DNA from: Sutcliffiella horikoshii
GTDB lineage: Bacteria > Bacillota > Bacilli > Bacillales > Bacillaceae_I
Length of the DNA stretch: 64,000 bases
Assembly: GCA_001636495.1 (NCBI GenBank)
Contig: KV440964.1
Location: 4,108,666-4,172,665, forward strand
Reading direction: 5' to 3'
Of the stretch, positions 41,618-49,968 are shown one piece after another. The notes under the pieces were generated by a model. The model ran no database searches. It was given only the letters and a program-made list of their open reading frames with translations, and was not told the origin of the DNA. Numbering within the stretch: the first letter of the stretch is position 1; every line of letters begins with the position of its first letter. A program made the translations under genes and the position numbers.

Positions 41618-43629
41618 CACTTCTCCTCTTTAAAATTGGACTTATATGTTGTTTTTTTGATGAATTTATCGCCCACAAGCAGCATCGCCGGCAGGAAGAA
41701 CAGTACCATGATAAACGCCAGCAGCGCCCCTCTTCCAAGCAACAGACCGATCGATCCGACAATCGGATTAGAGGACGTAATCCATAAAATAAACCCGACA
41801 CTTGATAGAATGGCTGCTGAAATCGAAATCGAGAAGGTCTTTTCATCCAGCGTTTTTATAATTGCCTTCCTAGCAGACATCTCCTTACGATGATGTGTAT
41901 AAGCCTCTGTAAATAGAATTCCATAATCCACGGTTGCGGCTAGCTGTACCGTACTGATAATGAGATATCCCACAAATACGAGCGACGTTTCCGTGAAATA
42001 CGGAATCGACAGGTTTATCCACACTGCAGACTGAATTGTCAACAGTAGCACAACCGGCATGGAAATCGACCGAAAACCAATCAATAACACAATGGCAATC
42101 GTCACAACCGTCAGCACATTGACCAAAATATTATCCTTTGTCACCGTGTTTTTTATATCATATAACGTCACGCTCTCCCCAAGACTGAGCGCAGAATCAC
42201 CGTAATAGTCAGATGCGGCTTTATCCACATTTTCCACAATGGCAAAAGGAATGTCGCCTTCTGTCGCCTGGTTGGTGTTGATAACTATCCGGCTATAATT
42301 TTCAGAATAAAATTCATTCCGGACCTCTTCATCCAGGTACTCCGGCGGAATCACCGGATCCACCATGTTCACATAAGACACCACACTTGTGACATAATCC
42401 ATGGCCTCAAGCTCTGCAACAAGCTCCTCCTCTTTTGCCACTTCACCTTTTGGCACCAAGAGGACGATCGGCGTGATTTCCCCAAAGGATTCGTTGATAC
42501 GATTATAGTCAGAACCCGCTCTCGTATGGTCAGGAAGTTCACCGAATCCATATGTAAAGGAGGTATTGGTCTGTGCTAGGAACGCCGGAACCAATAATGC
42601 GAGTACGATGAGTAAACTTGGAACCCTTAACTTCACCACAAAATTTCCGATTCCTTCAAAGCTTGGGATAAAGCTCTTGTGCTGTGTCTTCTCCATCCAT
42701 TTATAAAAGAACAATGTCAATGCTGGCAAAAATACCATGACACTAATAAAGCTCAAAACAATCCCTTTAACCAAGTTCAATCCAAGGTCCGAACCGATCT
42801 CAAATTCCATGAAAGTAAGTGCGATAAATCCGAAGAATGTCGTCGCCGCACTTGCAGTGATAGCCGGGAACGACTTTTTCATCGCAAGCTCCATCGCCTC
42901 TTCAGGGTTATTTGTCTTTTTACGATATTCTGCGAAACTATGCAAGAGGAACACAGCGTAATCCAGTGACACGGCGAGCTGTAAAATTGGCGCAACCGAC
43001 TGCGTCACAAAGGAAACTTCACCGATAAAGATGTTGGTTCCTAGGTTGATTAGAACTGACACGCCAATCGCTGTCAGGAAGAATATCGGTTCCACCCATG
43101 AGGTGGTGGAAATTATGAGGATGAAGATGATGATCGGCACTAAGAGCATGGCCGCATACATCGATTCGTTCCCCGCCATTTTTTGTGAGGTCGCGGTATT
43201 GATCGCTTCCCCAGCAATAGCACCATTTTCCCCAATTATTTCATAGATTGCATCTGTGATCGCCACCTCATCCCCACTGCGGACGCTGATGGAAAACAGG
43301 GCATTCTCATTTTTGTAGTATGTTTCCACCATTTCTGTGTCCGCCATTTCGAGTGGTGTCTTCAAATCGACCACATCATCCAGCCAAATCACTTCAGCCA
43401 CTCCATCAATGGCCTCTAATCTTTCTTTATACGAAACGGCTTCTTGAATGGATACATCGGTCACCATGACCCGGGTATCCGGTACAGAGCCCGTAAACTC
43501 CTTTTCCATGATCTCCATCGCCTTGGTCGACTGGGCATCATCTGGCAGATAATCTACCATGTTGTAATTGACCGAGACAAAGAACTGCGCCACGGTAGAG
43601 ATGATGGTCACCAACGCAAAAACAATCAA
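41617..43629 (-). CDS. MMPL/RND-family exporter; native start codon unclear
   Basis: 670 residues from the TTG used here; two RND halves, with LDYAVFLLHSFAEYRK and VDYGILFTEAYTHHRK in the charge-relay helices. Proton-driven export of lipids or drugs is expected. The frame stays open for 16 more codons upstream, reading TTINIASRIIKHKKAVLIVF, which looks like the true N-terminus and completes the first membrane helix. No ATG/GTG/TTG is found there; an ACG (43674-43672) stands where a Met would be expected after GAGAGGATGAACC, as if ATG had mutated. Forms an operon with the heptad protein and is divergent from a TetR gene. Confidence 0.85.
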   Translation of the reverse strand: MIVFALVTIISTVAQFFVSVNYNMVDYLPDDAQSTKAMEIMEKEFTGSVPDTRVMVTDVSIQEAVSYKERLEAIDGVAEVIWLDDVVDLKTPLEMADTEMVETYYKNENALFSISVRSGDEVAITDAIYEIIGENGAIAGEAINTATSQKMAGNESMYAAMLLVPIIIFILIISTTSWVEPIFFLTAIGVSVLINLGTNIFIGEVSFVTQSVAPILQLAVSLDYAVFLLHSFAEYRKKTNNPEEAMELAMKKSFPAITASAATTFFGFIALTFMEFEIGSDLGLNLVKGIVLSFISVMVFLPALTLFFYKWMEKTQHKSFIPSFEGIGNFVVKLRVPSLLIVLALLVPAFLAQTNTSFTYGFGELPDHTRAGSDYNRINESFGEITPIVLLVPKGEVAKEEELVAELEAMDYVTSVVSYVNMVDPVIPPEYLDEEVRNEFYSENYSRIVINTNQATEGDIPFAIVENVDKAASDYYGDSALSLGESVTLYDIKNTVTKDNILVNVLTVVTIAIVLLIGFRSISMPVVLLLTIQSAVWINLSIPYFTETSLVFVGYLIISTVQLAATVDYGILFTEAYTHHRKEMSARKAIIKTLDEKTFSISISAAILSSVGFILWITSSNPIVGSIGLLLGRGALLAFIMVLFFLPAMLLVGDKFIKKTTYKSNFKEEK

Positions 43630-43744
43630 GACTGCCTTTTTATGTTTTATAATACGTGATGCGATATTTATCGTGGTTCATCCTCTCTTGTTTCTTAACC
43701 CTTTTCATCTTATTATTATATTAGACACGGTGTTGGGTATACAA

Positions 43745-43758
43745 CAAACAGTTGTTTG
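43745..43758. promoter_or_regulatory. TetR operator-like palindrome
   Basis: CAAACA-GT-TGTTTG, symmetric over 6+6 bases, lies between the MMPL and tetR genes; a second, looser AACA..TGTT pair spans about 43775-43799. Likely sites of the TetR protein encoded next to them. Confidence 0.5.
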
Positions 43759-43816
43759 CCGGATGTCAGATAGGCAACAAATATTTCTATTATGTTGTTT
43801 TTTATGAAAGGCTGTG

Positions 43817-44392
43817 ATGATGATGAGCGAAAAGATGGATAGAAGAAAGCAGTACACACGCATGGTACTGAAGGAAAGTTTATTAGACCTACTTAAGGGA
43901 AAATCCATTGCAAGCATTACCATAAAAGAGATATGTACCAAGGCCGATATTAACCGCTCCACCTTTTATGCCCACTATTCCAGTCAATACGACCTGCTCA
44001 ATTCCATTGACGACGAATTCACTGAGGACATGGTCAAAACGCTTAACCAATATAATTTCTCCAAAGAAGACGAAGCATACCAAATGACCGAGAAGATCTT
44101 TGAATACATCGCCTCTAAAAGTGATATTTGTTGCATTCTGTTGAGCGAAAACACCGAAGTCCAATTCCAGAAAAAAGGCATGATGATCGCCAAGGAATAC
44201 ATACTGAAGAATTTTATTCCTAGTAAACAAATCGATGCTGAAACCTTCGAATATCTAAGTATATTCTTTGTCAGCGGAAGTATTTACATGATCAAGAACT
44301 GGTTGGAAAGTGGGATGAACAAAACACCTAAGGAGATGGCTGGGTTGTTGAATGAGTTTTTGAACCGCGGGTTGAGGGGACAGGCACGCTGA
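43817..44392 (+). CDS. TetR-family regulator of the MMPL operon
   Basis: About 191 residues, with the TetR helix-turn-helix SITIKEICTKADINRSTFYAHYSSQYDLL and a C-terminal domain of the DhaS/TetR_C_7 kind. Four start codons in a row (GTG 43814, ATG 43817, 43820, 43823); GAAAGG lies 5-8 bases before the middle two. The last residues (RGQAR) and the stop codon are encoded by a copy of the GGGACAGGCACG repeat (44376-44395), so the native C-terminus was replaced or extended by repeat insertion. Confidence 0.88.
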   Translation: MMMSEKMDRRKQYTRMVLKESLLDLLKGKSIASITIKEICTKADINRSTFYAHYSSQYDLLNSIDDEFTEDMVKTLNQYNFSKEDEAYQMTEKIFEYIASKSDICCILLSENTEVQFQKKGMMIAKEYILKNFIPSKQIDAETFEYLSIFFVSGSIYMIKNWLESGMNKTPKEMAGLLNEFLNRGLRGQAR

Positions 44393-44431
44393 CCCTGTTG
44401 GGGTGTGCTGTAGGGACAGGCACGCCGACCC
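44376..44431 (+). repeat. Two direct copies of the GGGACAGGCACG repeat
   Basis: GGGGACAGGCACGCTGACCC (44376-44395) covers the end and stop codon of the tetR gene, and GGGACAGGCACGCCGACCC (44413-44431) follows 17 bases later in the same orientation. Together they do not form a hairpin, unlike most other copies here. Confidence 0.8.
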
Positions 44432-44439
44432 AAGAAAAA

Positions 44440-44465
44440 ACAAGACCCAAACGTAAAGGTCTTGT
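44440..44465 (-). terminator. Terminator of the VOC gene
   Basis: On the minus strand ACAAGACC (44465-44458) pairs with GGTCTTGT (44447-44440), followed by TTTTTTC. Confidence 0.8.
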
Positions 44466-44477
44466 CTCCAACTCTAT

Positions 44478-44873
44478 CTATTTCGCATTCTGATCAGGCT
44501 GATGGATGCCAAACACATTGCCTTCCGTATCCACATAGTACCCCTGCCACGCCATACCAGGCAACGCGTACTTTGGCACAGCCACCTTCCCGCCATTTTC
44601 AAGAATCAACTTTTCCGTGGCATCGTACTCCGCCACTCCCATTGTGCAAGAAAACCCATTTAAAGGTTGATTCGCTGCAGGCGGAGCACCTTTTCGTTGC
44701 ATCAAAGCACCATTGATCCCAAGCTCACTCTCGTCCCCAGTCACAGCTCCGAAATACGGTGTACCGGCATATTCGCTCCAATCTTGAAACGACCAACCGA
44801 ATACCTCTCCATAAAACCCCTTTGCACGCTCCATGTCATCCACATGGATTTCAAAATGAACTAATCTCCCCAT
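44478..44873 (-). CDS. VOC-family (glyoxalase-like) protein
   Basis: 131 residues; opens MGRLVHFEIHVDDMERAKGFYGEVFGW and ends with YYVDTEGNVFGIHQPD, the two-module plan of the subgroup found in glyoxalase/bleomycin-resistance-like proteins. The start at 44873 has AGGAGGGG 4 bases before; an in-frame start further upstream lacks one. No specific substrate can be given. Confidence 0.87.
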   Translation of the reverse strand: MGRLVHFEIHVDDMERAKGFYGEVFGWSFQDWSEYAGTPYFGAVTGDESELGINGALMQRKGAPPAANQPLNGFSCTMGVAEYDATEKLILENGGKVAVPKYALPGMAWQGYYVDTEGNVFGIHQPDQNAK

Positions 44874-44994
44874 CGTACCCCTCCTATTGGATAAATCGCT
44901 TTCATTACTTACCTCTCTATCATAAATCAACTATAGATACGGGTTCAATAGAGGATTAAGGTTACAGGACAACTGCATCGGTAAAGTCCTTTTT

Positions 44995-46386
44995 TCAAAA
45001 CCCAGGAACTAAAATAGTAACTTCTTCCCCATCCATCTCACTGTAGAATGCATAGACAGGTTGATAATATCCCTTAGTGTCCAAAAAGTAGCTTAATGTC
45101 ACGTCAAAGATATGCAACGTAGCTAACTTTCTGTCTCGAGAATAGTGCTGGAAGTTCCCACCCAAAATTTGCTCATAGGCTTCCTGTTCACTTTTAATTT
45201 CTATATCTCGCACCTTTTCATAAGTAATAAGGTAATTATCTATTTGTTTTATCGTATCGTCGCTGTAGTAACTGACCGACAAATATCCGTCAATCAGGTT
45301 ATCCCCATCTACCAGTTTGTCTACCGACACTCGGTACATGCCCTCCTCTGTTTTCTGGAAAGCAGCATCAGGTGGCAATTCGATACCAATGCTAGTAACC
45401 ATTTCTCTGAGCTCTTCTTCATTCACTTTTTTCGGGGCCACACTTTCGTCAAAGGCTGAAAAGTCCGTGTAACGGTAACTTCCATCAATGCCGTAAAACC
45501 ATATGCTATAGTCACCGCTATCACTTGTCCTATAGACACCTTCATTTTGATAATAGATAGTTTCCAAATTAGATGTATCAACACCCATTTTTCCGAAGAA
45601 ATCTAAAACGAAGGCATCCCCTTCTTCTTGTGTATAAAACGGTGCTTTATATACCGTGGAAGTCCCTTTCCTATCATCAAATTCCACATCTGTCGTGATG
45701 TTGGCCTGATTCATATCCACCTTCATTGCAGGTACAATCGAGAGATTCCCGAACTCTTTTAAATGATAATAACCAAATAGCCCACCAAAAATGGCCACCA
45801 CAAGTAACAAAGGCGAGAAATATAAAATGGCTGGTTTAACCCGCCTCTCCCTCAACTTCATCACACCCATGCAAATGCCATAACCGATGATGCCACCGAT
45901 AAAATTATTAAACAGATCATCCACTACAAATCTGCCGAACTTCGTCACATACTGAGTGCTCTCAATAAAAAGAGTGAACAAAAAAGCAGCACCAATCGTC
46001 CACACTGCCTTTTTAAAACGAGGATGCAACAGCGGCAATAGGATTCCCAATGGAACAAACATCACAATATTCAATATCACAAACTGCCAATGCCGAACAC
46101 TAAATCCGTACCATGCATCCCGATAACTGTAAAACAACGAGAGATTCATCTCGTTTTCAAACCCTGGCCCCCTGCTAAGGAACGTCACGCCTAACACCAT
46201 GATGATGTAGCCCGTAAACATCCCTCCAACGAGCCACTTTTGCAGAGAGAGTCTCTTCTTTCCACCTAACAGTTTTCGATAAACTATAAAATAGCCGACA
46301 AAGATAACGGCCCCTAACACTACGACTGCAGTTAATGCGAGCCAAAAATATTGACTAAGTATACGTGTGATTTCTTCTAATCTCAT
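44995..46386 (-). CDS. VanZ-family membrane protein with extracytoplasmic C-terminal domain
   Basis: 463 residues. The first half holds a VanZ domain: five to six helices with VILNIVMFVPLGILLPLL and FIESTQYVTKFGRFVVDDLFNNFIGG. After the last helix (ILYFSPLLLVVAIFGGLFGYY) comes a ~240-residue outer domain ending in GYYQPVYAFYSEMDGEEVTI, whose repeat-like layout recalls YycH/YycI-type domains. VanZ proteins give low-level resistance to teicoplanin or lipopeptides by an unsettled mechanism. GGGAGAGAG before the start. Single gene. Confidence 0.82.
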   Translation of the reverse strand: MRLEEITRILSQYFWLALTAVVVLGAVIFVGYFIVYRKLLGGKKRLSLQKWLVGGMFTGYIIMVLGVTFLSRGPGFENEMNLSLFYSYRDAWYGFSVRHWQFVILNIVMFVPLGILLPLLHPRFKKAVWTIGAAFLFTLFIESTQYVTKFGRFVVDDLFNNFIGGIIGYGICMGVMKLRERRVKPAILYFSPLLLVVAIFGGLFGYYHLKEFGNLSIVPAMKVDMNQANITTDVEFDDRKGTSTVYKAPFYTQEEGDAFVLDFFGKMGVDTSNLETIYYQNEGVYRTSDSGDYSIWFYGIDGSYRYTDFSAFDESVAPKKVNEEELREMVTSIGIELPPDAAFQKTEEGMYRVSVDKLVDGDNLIDGYLSVSYYSDDTIKQIDNYLITYEKVRDIEIKSEQEAYEQILGGNFQHYSRDRKLATLHIFDVTLSYFLDTKGYYQPVYAFYSEMDGEEVTILVPGF

Positions 46387-46495
46387 TCTCTCTCTCCCTA
46401 ACCCTTACGATATGTATTTCTCTTTATTTTGGGCAGCCTTCAATTGGATTATTTTGGCTACAATTAATAGACGAAACTATACGGAAAAAGTTTTG

Positions 46496-47257
46496 TTATT
46501 TGTTTATAGATACCAAATAATTTTTCTTAAATGCCTCCTCCAAAAACTCCAACACTTCCTTACTCAACGGATATAACCCCAACCCTGTTGACGCCTCGCC
46601 CGACTTCCTCACATCCCAGAATTTCTCCGCCAGCTCAGCATCACCTTTAAAAGTTTCATCGGATAAAATCATCACATCTTCCGCGATCAGTTGTCCTTCA
46701 GCCGATTCCGGCGCTTTCCCATCAGCAATGCAAAGCTCAATCCGCTTGATAATGTTGATCCACTTCGCCACCTCCACAGGATTGTCTTCCAACTTAGGCA
46801 AGTTCTCTTGTAAAACCACTTGCTCCTCCCCGGTGAACACCATTTCCATTGTTGCTGCACGTTGCTGCCGCTTCTCTTCTACATCCTCTCCTAGCAAAGG
46901 AATAAGATGTTCCCAATGAATATCCTTTTCCAGCTTCATCATATTTAACAGAGAATGTGTGTGATTGAGCGACAGACTCAACCGTTCGACGTCCCCCACC
47001 AACTTCTCCTTATGTAAAAGAAGAACCCGCTCCATCGTAATCTGATTCAAAACTTTTTGAATATCCTTCAGAGGCATGGAGGTTTCCTTCAATAACAATA
47101 CTTTTTGAAGTTGGAGAATATCGTTTGTCGTATACAGCCGCCTTCCACTCTCATCCTTGCTTGTCGGCTCCACCAACTCAATATCGTCATAATATCGTAC
47201 CGTCCGCAAAGAAACCCCCAATTTCTTCGCAACCTCTCCTGATGAAAAATAATTCAT
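46496..47257 (-). CDS. MerR-family regulator with TipAS-like effector domain
   Basis: 253 residues; N-terminal MerR domain (YFSSGEVAKKLGVSLRTVRYYDDIELVEPT), dimer coiled coil around 80-120, and a C-terminal helical domain (about 135-250) like the drug-binding TipAS fold. AGGAGGG before the start. It is divergent from a CPBP protease gene whose promoter has a 19-bp spacer, the usual sign of MerR activation. The ligand is unknown. Confidence 0.88.
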   Translation of the reverse strand: MNYFSSGEVAKKLGVSLRTVRYYDDIELVEPTSKDESGRRLYTTNDILQLQKVLLLKETSMPLKDIQKVLNQITMERVLLLHKEKLVGDVERLSLSLNHTHSLLNMMKLEKDIHWEHLIPLLGEDVEEKRQQRAATMEMVFTGEEQVVLQENLPKLEDNPVEVAKWINIIKRIELCIADGKAPESAEGQLIAEDVMILSDETFKGDAELAEKFWDVRKSGEASTGLGLYPLSKEVLEFLEEAFKKNYLVSINK

Positions 47258-47276
47258 ACATTCCCTCCTAAACTAC

Positions 47277-47307
47277 TTGCAGGTTACGTAACGTCACCAT
47301 TTATCCT
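47277..47307 (+). promoter_or_regulatory. MerR-type promoter with 19-bp spacer
   Basis: TTGCAG (-35, 47277-47282) and TATCCT (-10, 47302-47307) are separated by 19 bases. The spacer holds the perfect palindrome GTTACGTAAC (47283-47292). MerR activators bind such over-long spacers and twist the DNA. It reads toward the CPBP gene and lies 20 bases from the merR start. Confidence 0.68.
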
Positions 47308-47342
47308 ACATCTATCATACAAAATATCTGGAGGAAATCACA

Positions 47343-48026
47343 TTGAAAATTAACACAAAATGGAATGTAAAAGAATTGATCCTACTACTCTTAATGGCAC
47401 TCGTTTTCGTGCCAATATTCATTGAACTGTGGTTGCACCGATTTTTACTGCAAGCTTTCGGGAATACACTCTACGCTGGCACCATGACAGGTCTCACCAT
47501 GTCCATCATTTTCACACTTAGCGTGTACTTGATTGCCCTCAAACCACATCAGTTAGGATGGAAGGAAGTCGGCCTCCGCTCCTTTTCAAAAAGCTATTGG
47601 AAGTGGATCCCGGTTTGGACGGTACTATTAATTGTTTCTAGTATTCTATTGTTAATTGTCATGGACATTTTTGGAATAGGAGTCGACAACAGCAAGACAG
47701 AATCCTTGAAGGAGCAGGTTACCTGGTTCACGTTCTTGATAGCTTTCTTTTCCGCAGCTATTATCTCGCCAATCTACGAGGAAATTTTTTACCGAGGATT
47801 TTTATATAAGTGGATTCGATGCAGGTGGGGTGTGGGGGCTGGTTTAGTAGTGAGTTCCCTCATTTTCACCGTCGTACACATTCCTACTTACAACACCCTA
47901 CCGGTCAACTTCATTTCAGGGATGATTTTTGCGTGGACCTATGGGAAGTCGGGATCGATTGTACCAGGGATCATTATTCATGGGGTGTTTAATGGGCTGG
48001 CGGTGGTGTTGACGGTGGGGGGCTGA
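47343..48026 (+). CDS. CPBP (Abi/CAAX) family intramembrane metalloprotease
   Basis: 227 residues, about six to seven membrane helices. Motif 1 is YEEIFYRGFLYKW (EExxxR), motif 2 SSLIFTVVHIPTYN (FxxxH) and motif 3 IIHGVFNGLAVV (HxxxN); all active-site residues are present. Members are proteases linked to bacteriocin immunity or peptide processing. TTG start with GGAGG 8 bases upstream. Likely regulated by the divergent MerR protein. Confidence 0.9.
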   Translation: MKINTKWNVKELILLLLMALVFVPIFIELWLHRFLLQAFGNTLYAGTMTGLTMSIIFTLSVYLIALKPHQLGWKEVGLRSFSKSYWKWIPVWTVLLIVSSILLLIVMDIFGIGVDNSKTESLKEQVTWFTFLIAFFSAAIISPIYEEIFYRGFLYKWIRCRWGVGAGLVVSSLIFTVVHIPTYNTLPVNFISGMIFAWTYGKSGSIVPGIIIHGVFNGLAVVLTVGG

Positions 48027-48027
48027 T

Positions 48028-48046
48028 GGGACAGGCACGCCGACCC
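48028..48046 (+). repeat. GGGACAGGCACG repeat copy
   Basis: GGGACAGGCACGCCGACCC starts 2 bases after the stop codon of the CPBP gene. Half element: no inverted partner follows. Confidence 0.75.
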
Positions 48047-48095
48047 AGGTTGTTGGGAGTTTATTCAAAAATTAATGGTGGTGCACGTGTCAGTA

Positions 48096-48204
48096 TTTGT
48101 CGAATGGCGTTTATATGGGCTAAAGCCGTGGATAAATTCGAAAAGTAGCGGATAAATTTGAAAAGTCGTGGATAAATCCCAAAAGTCGCGGATAAATCCA
48201 AGAC
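48096..48204. repeat. Entry sequence plus 20-bp alternating tandem repeat
   Basis: A 22-base entry sequence TTTGTCGAATGG-CGTTTATATG (48096-48117) is followed by four 20-bp units at 48125, 48145, 48165 and 48185, all of the form GNNGYGGATAAATNNNAAAA with GTGG and GCGG alternating. The entry sequence recurs with one change at 54857-54878, again just before a 20-bp array. It fills the gap between the CPBP and MFS genes. Confidence 0.85.
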
Positions 48205-48242
48205 TAGGATTAAAAATCCCCACGCCATCCCCCATCATAACC

Positions 48243-48271
48243 AAAAGGAGCCACGCATTTCAGCTCCTTTT
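48243..48271 (-). terminator. Terminator of the MFS gene
   Basis: On the minus strand AAAGGAGC and GCTCCTTTT pair across an 11-nt loop, overlapping the MFS stop codon and followed by TTTTGG. Confidence 0.7.
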
Positions 48272-49493
48272 ACACTTTTACGACCTCCTGAGCAGCCACC
48301 CCAACACCTTTCCGTGAAAAAACGACCACAAAACTCGAAGCGACCAGCAAAATCCCTGCCAAAATTGTAAAACACATCAAAATCAGCCCCATCGAAACAA
48401 GCCCCGTGAACAATCCCAACAACACAATTCGCAACAACAGCCCCACGGTTCTCAACAACCCATCGACCCTTCCGATAATCTCATTCGGGATCCGCTCCAT
48501 CATGAAGGCATTCCGAGCAACCCTTGCACCGCTGTTTCCGACGGCAATCAACAGCATCATCATTAGATAGCCGCCAACAGGGAGGTACACCATAACCGAA
48601 ATCGCCATCGTAAAAAGAATCATCATCCCTGCAACTAACTTCACATCCTCAAATTTCCGCGCCGCAAGAGGAATAAAGACCCCAGCCAACACAGCGCCCA
48701 GCCCATACACCATCCCCTGAATCCCATAAATATTCCCCTCCACTTTTAACACATCTGCCAAGTAGACAGGAAACAGATAGTTTGTGAGCATTACACCGAT
48801 AAACGGTAGGGACGAGGCAAGCAAAAACAGGAACATACCCGGCTCCCTTTTCATAAAATTAATACCCGCAGATGCGTTCACCTTGGATCCCCCAGAAACC
48901 GTACTCTCTAGACGCTTCCTCCCATAAGGTATCTTCACAAAAAAATAGATCGCAAGTGCGTACGTACACACATCCAAAAGCAAAATGTAATGAAGATCCC
49001 ACTTTAAAAGAAGCACACTCGCAATCGCCCCAGCCACCATACTCGACAGCTGCCCCTGGACCTCCATCGTGCCGTTCAAAACCTTAAACTGATTTTTATG
49101 AAACAGCTCCTGATTTAAAGCAAACATCGTCGGATAAAAAATCGTGTAATAGAGGCTGCCAATCATATAGATGACGATATAATGCCAAAGCTCATAATCT
49201 ACCCCAACGAAACCAGCTCCTGAAAATAGAGCCAAAGCTGTAAGGCTAATCACCTTACTGGTCAAAAGCATTGTCTTCCTAGAAATTTTATCAATCAAAT
49301 ACCCCAAGTATGGCGTCAGAATAAAGTTGATAATCGTCATACAAATTGCCACATAACCAAACACTTCATTGCCATTATCGCTCGTCACCAACAACCACGG
49401 AATCGCAATCATCGTGATCCCGCTCCCAATGGCTGAAGCCACATTTGCTAAAATAATATACCGAAACCTGATGTCCTTATATAAACTGTTCAT
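48270..49493 (-). CDS. MFS transporter, DHA3-like
   Basis: 407 residues, 12 predicted helices (IILANVASAIGSGITMIAIPWLLV at the start). The loop between helices 2 and 3 carries LGYLIDKISRKTMLL, motif A of MFS drug exporters, and the central loop is short, as in the DHA3 macrolide-efflux/enterobactin-exporter type. The start at 49493 has GAGGGAGAG before it. Substrate unknown. A 475-base gap with a tandem repeat lies upstream. Confidence 0.88.
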   Translation of the reverse strand: MNSLYKDIRFRYIILANVASAIGSGITMIAIPWLLVTSDNGNEVFGYVAICMTIINFILTPYLGYLIDKISRKTMLLTSKVISLTALALFSGAGFVGVDYELWHYIVIYMIGSLYYTIFYPTMFALNQELFHKNQFKVLNGTMEVQGQLSSMVAGAIASVLLLKWDLHYILLLDVCTYALAIYFFVKIPYGRKRLESTVSGGSKVNASAGINFMKREPGMFLFLLASSLPFIGVMLTNYLFPVYLADVLKVEGNIYGIQGMVYGLGAVLAGVFIPLAARKFEDVKLVAGMMILFTMAISVMVYLPVGGYLMMMLLIAVGNSGARVARNAFMMERIPNEIIGRVDGLLRTVGLLLRIVLLGLFTGLVSMGLILMCFTILAGILLVASSFVVVFSRKGVGVAAQEVVKV

Positions 49494-49721
49494 TGTTGCT
49501 CTCCCTCTCAACCTTTGTTACTTTAATGATAATTGGAAAGGGAAATGACCACATTCAGCAAAGGAAGGAAGTTCAAATACTGCTTTGTTACCAAGAAAAT
49601 GTTAGATTGTTGCGACTAAAGATGTAGAAAAGCACTTCCCCCCTGTGCCTTGGAGGTAATTATGAGCCAATGGAGCATGTTAGATACGCAAATTGTTAAA
49701 AATTCACCTAGCCACTTTCGG

Positions 49722-49841
49722 TTACTGTCCAAACTCCACCACTTACTGTCGGAAAACCTTGGAATACTGTCGGAAAATTTAAAATACTGTCCAAAGCAAC
49801 CGCTTTACTATCCAAACTTAATGCAATACTAGCGAAACGAC
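49722..49841. repeat. 21-bp tandem repeat
   Basis: Units start TTACTGTCCAAAC (49722), TTACTGTCGGAAAA (49743), ATACTGTCGGAAAA (49764), ATACTGTCCAAAG (49784), TTACTATCCAAAC (49805) and a decayed ATACTAGCGAAAC (49826): spacings 21, 21, 20, 21, 21. CC and GG variants appear in the order CC-GG-GG-CC-CC. The surrounding gap 49494-49968 holds otherwise only the terminator at 49923. Confidence 0.85.
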
Positions 49842-49922
49842 AAAATCATCAATATTCGACACATCCCCATCTCCCAAATGTACACCACTGCTGAACCACC
49901 ACCTCAAAATTTTTCTCCACAA

Positions 49923-49959
49923 CAAAAAAAGCGTTCCGCCAACAAAGCTACGGAACCGC
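49923..49959 (-). terminator. Terminator at the end of the LXG/immunity cluster
   Basis: On the minus strand AGCGGTTCCG pairs with CGGAACGCT (one bulge), followed by seven T. It lies 10 bases after the stop of the 234-residue protein gene. Confidence 0.82.
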
Positions 49960-49968
49960 TCATACCAA

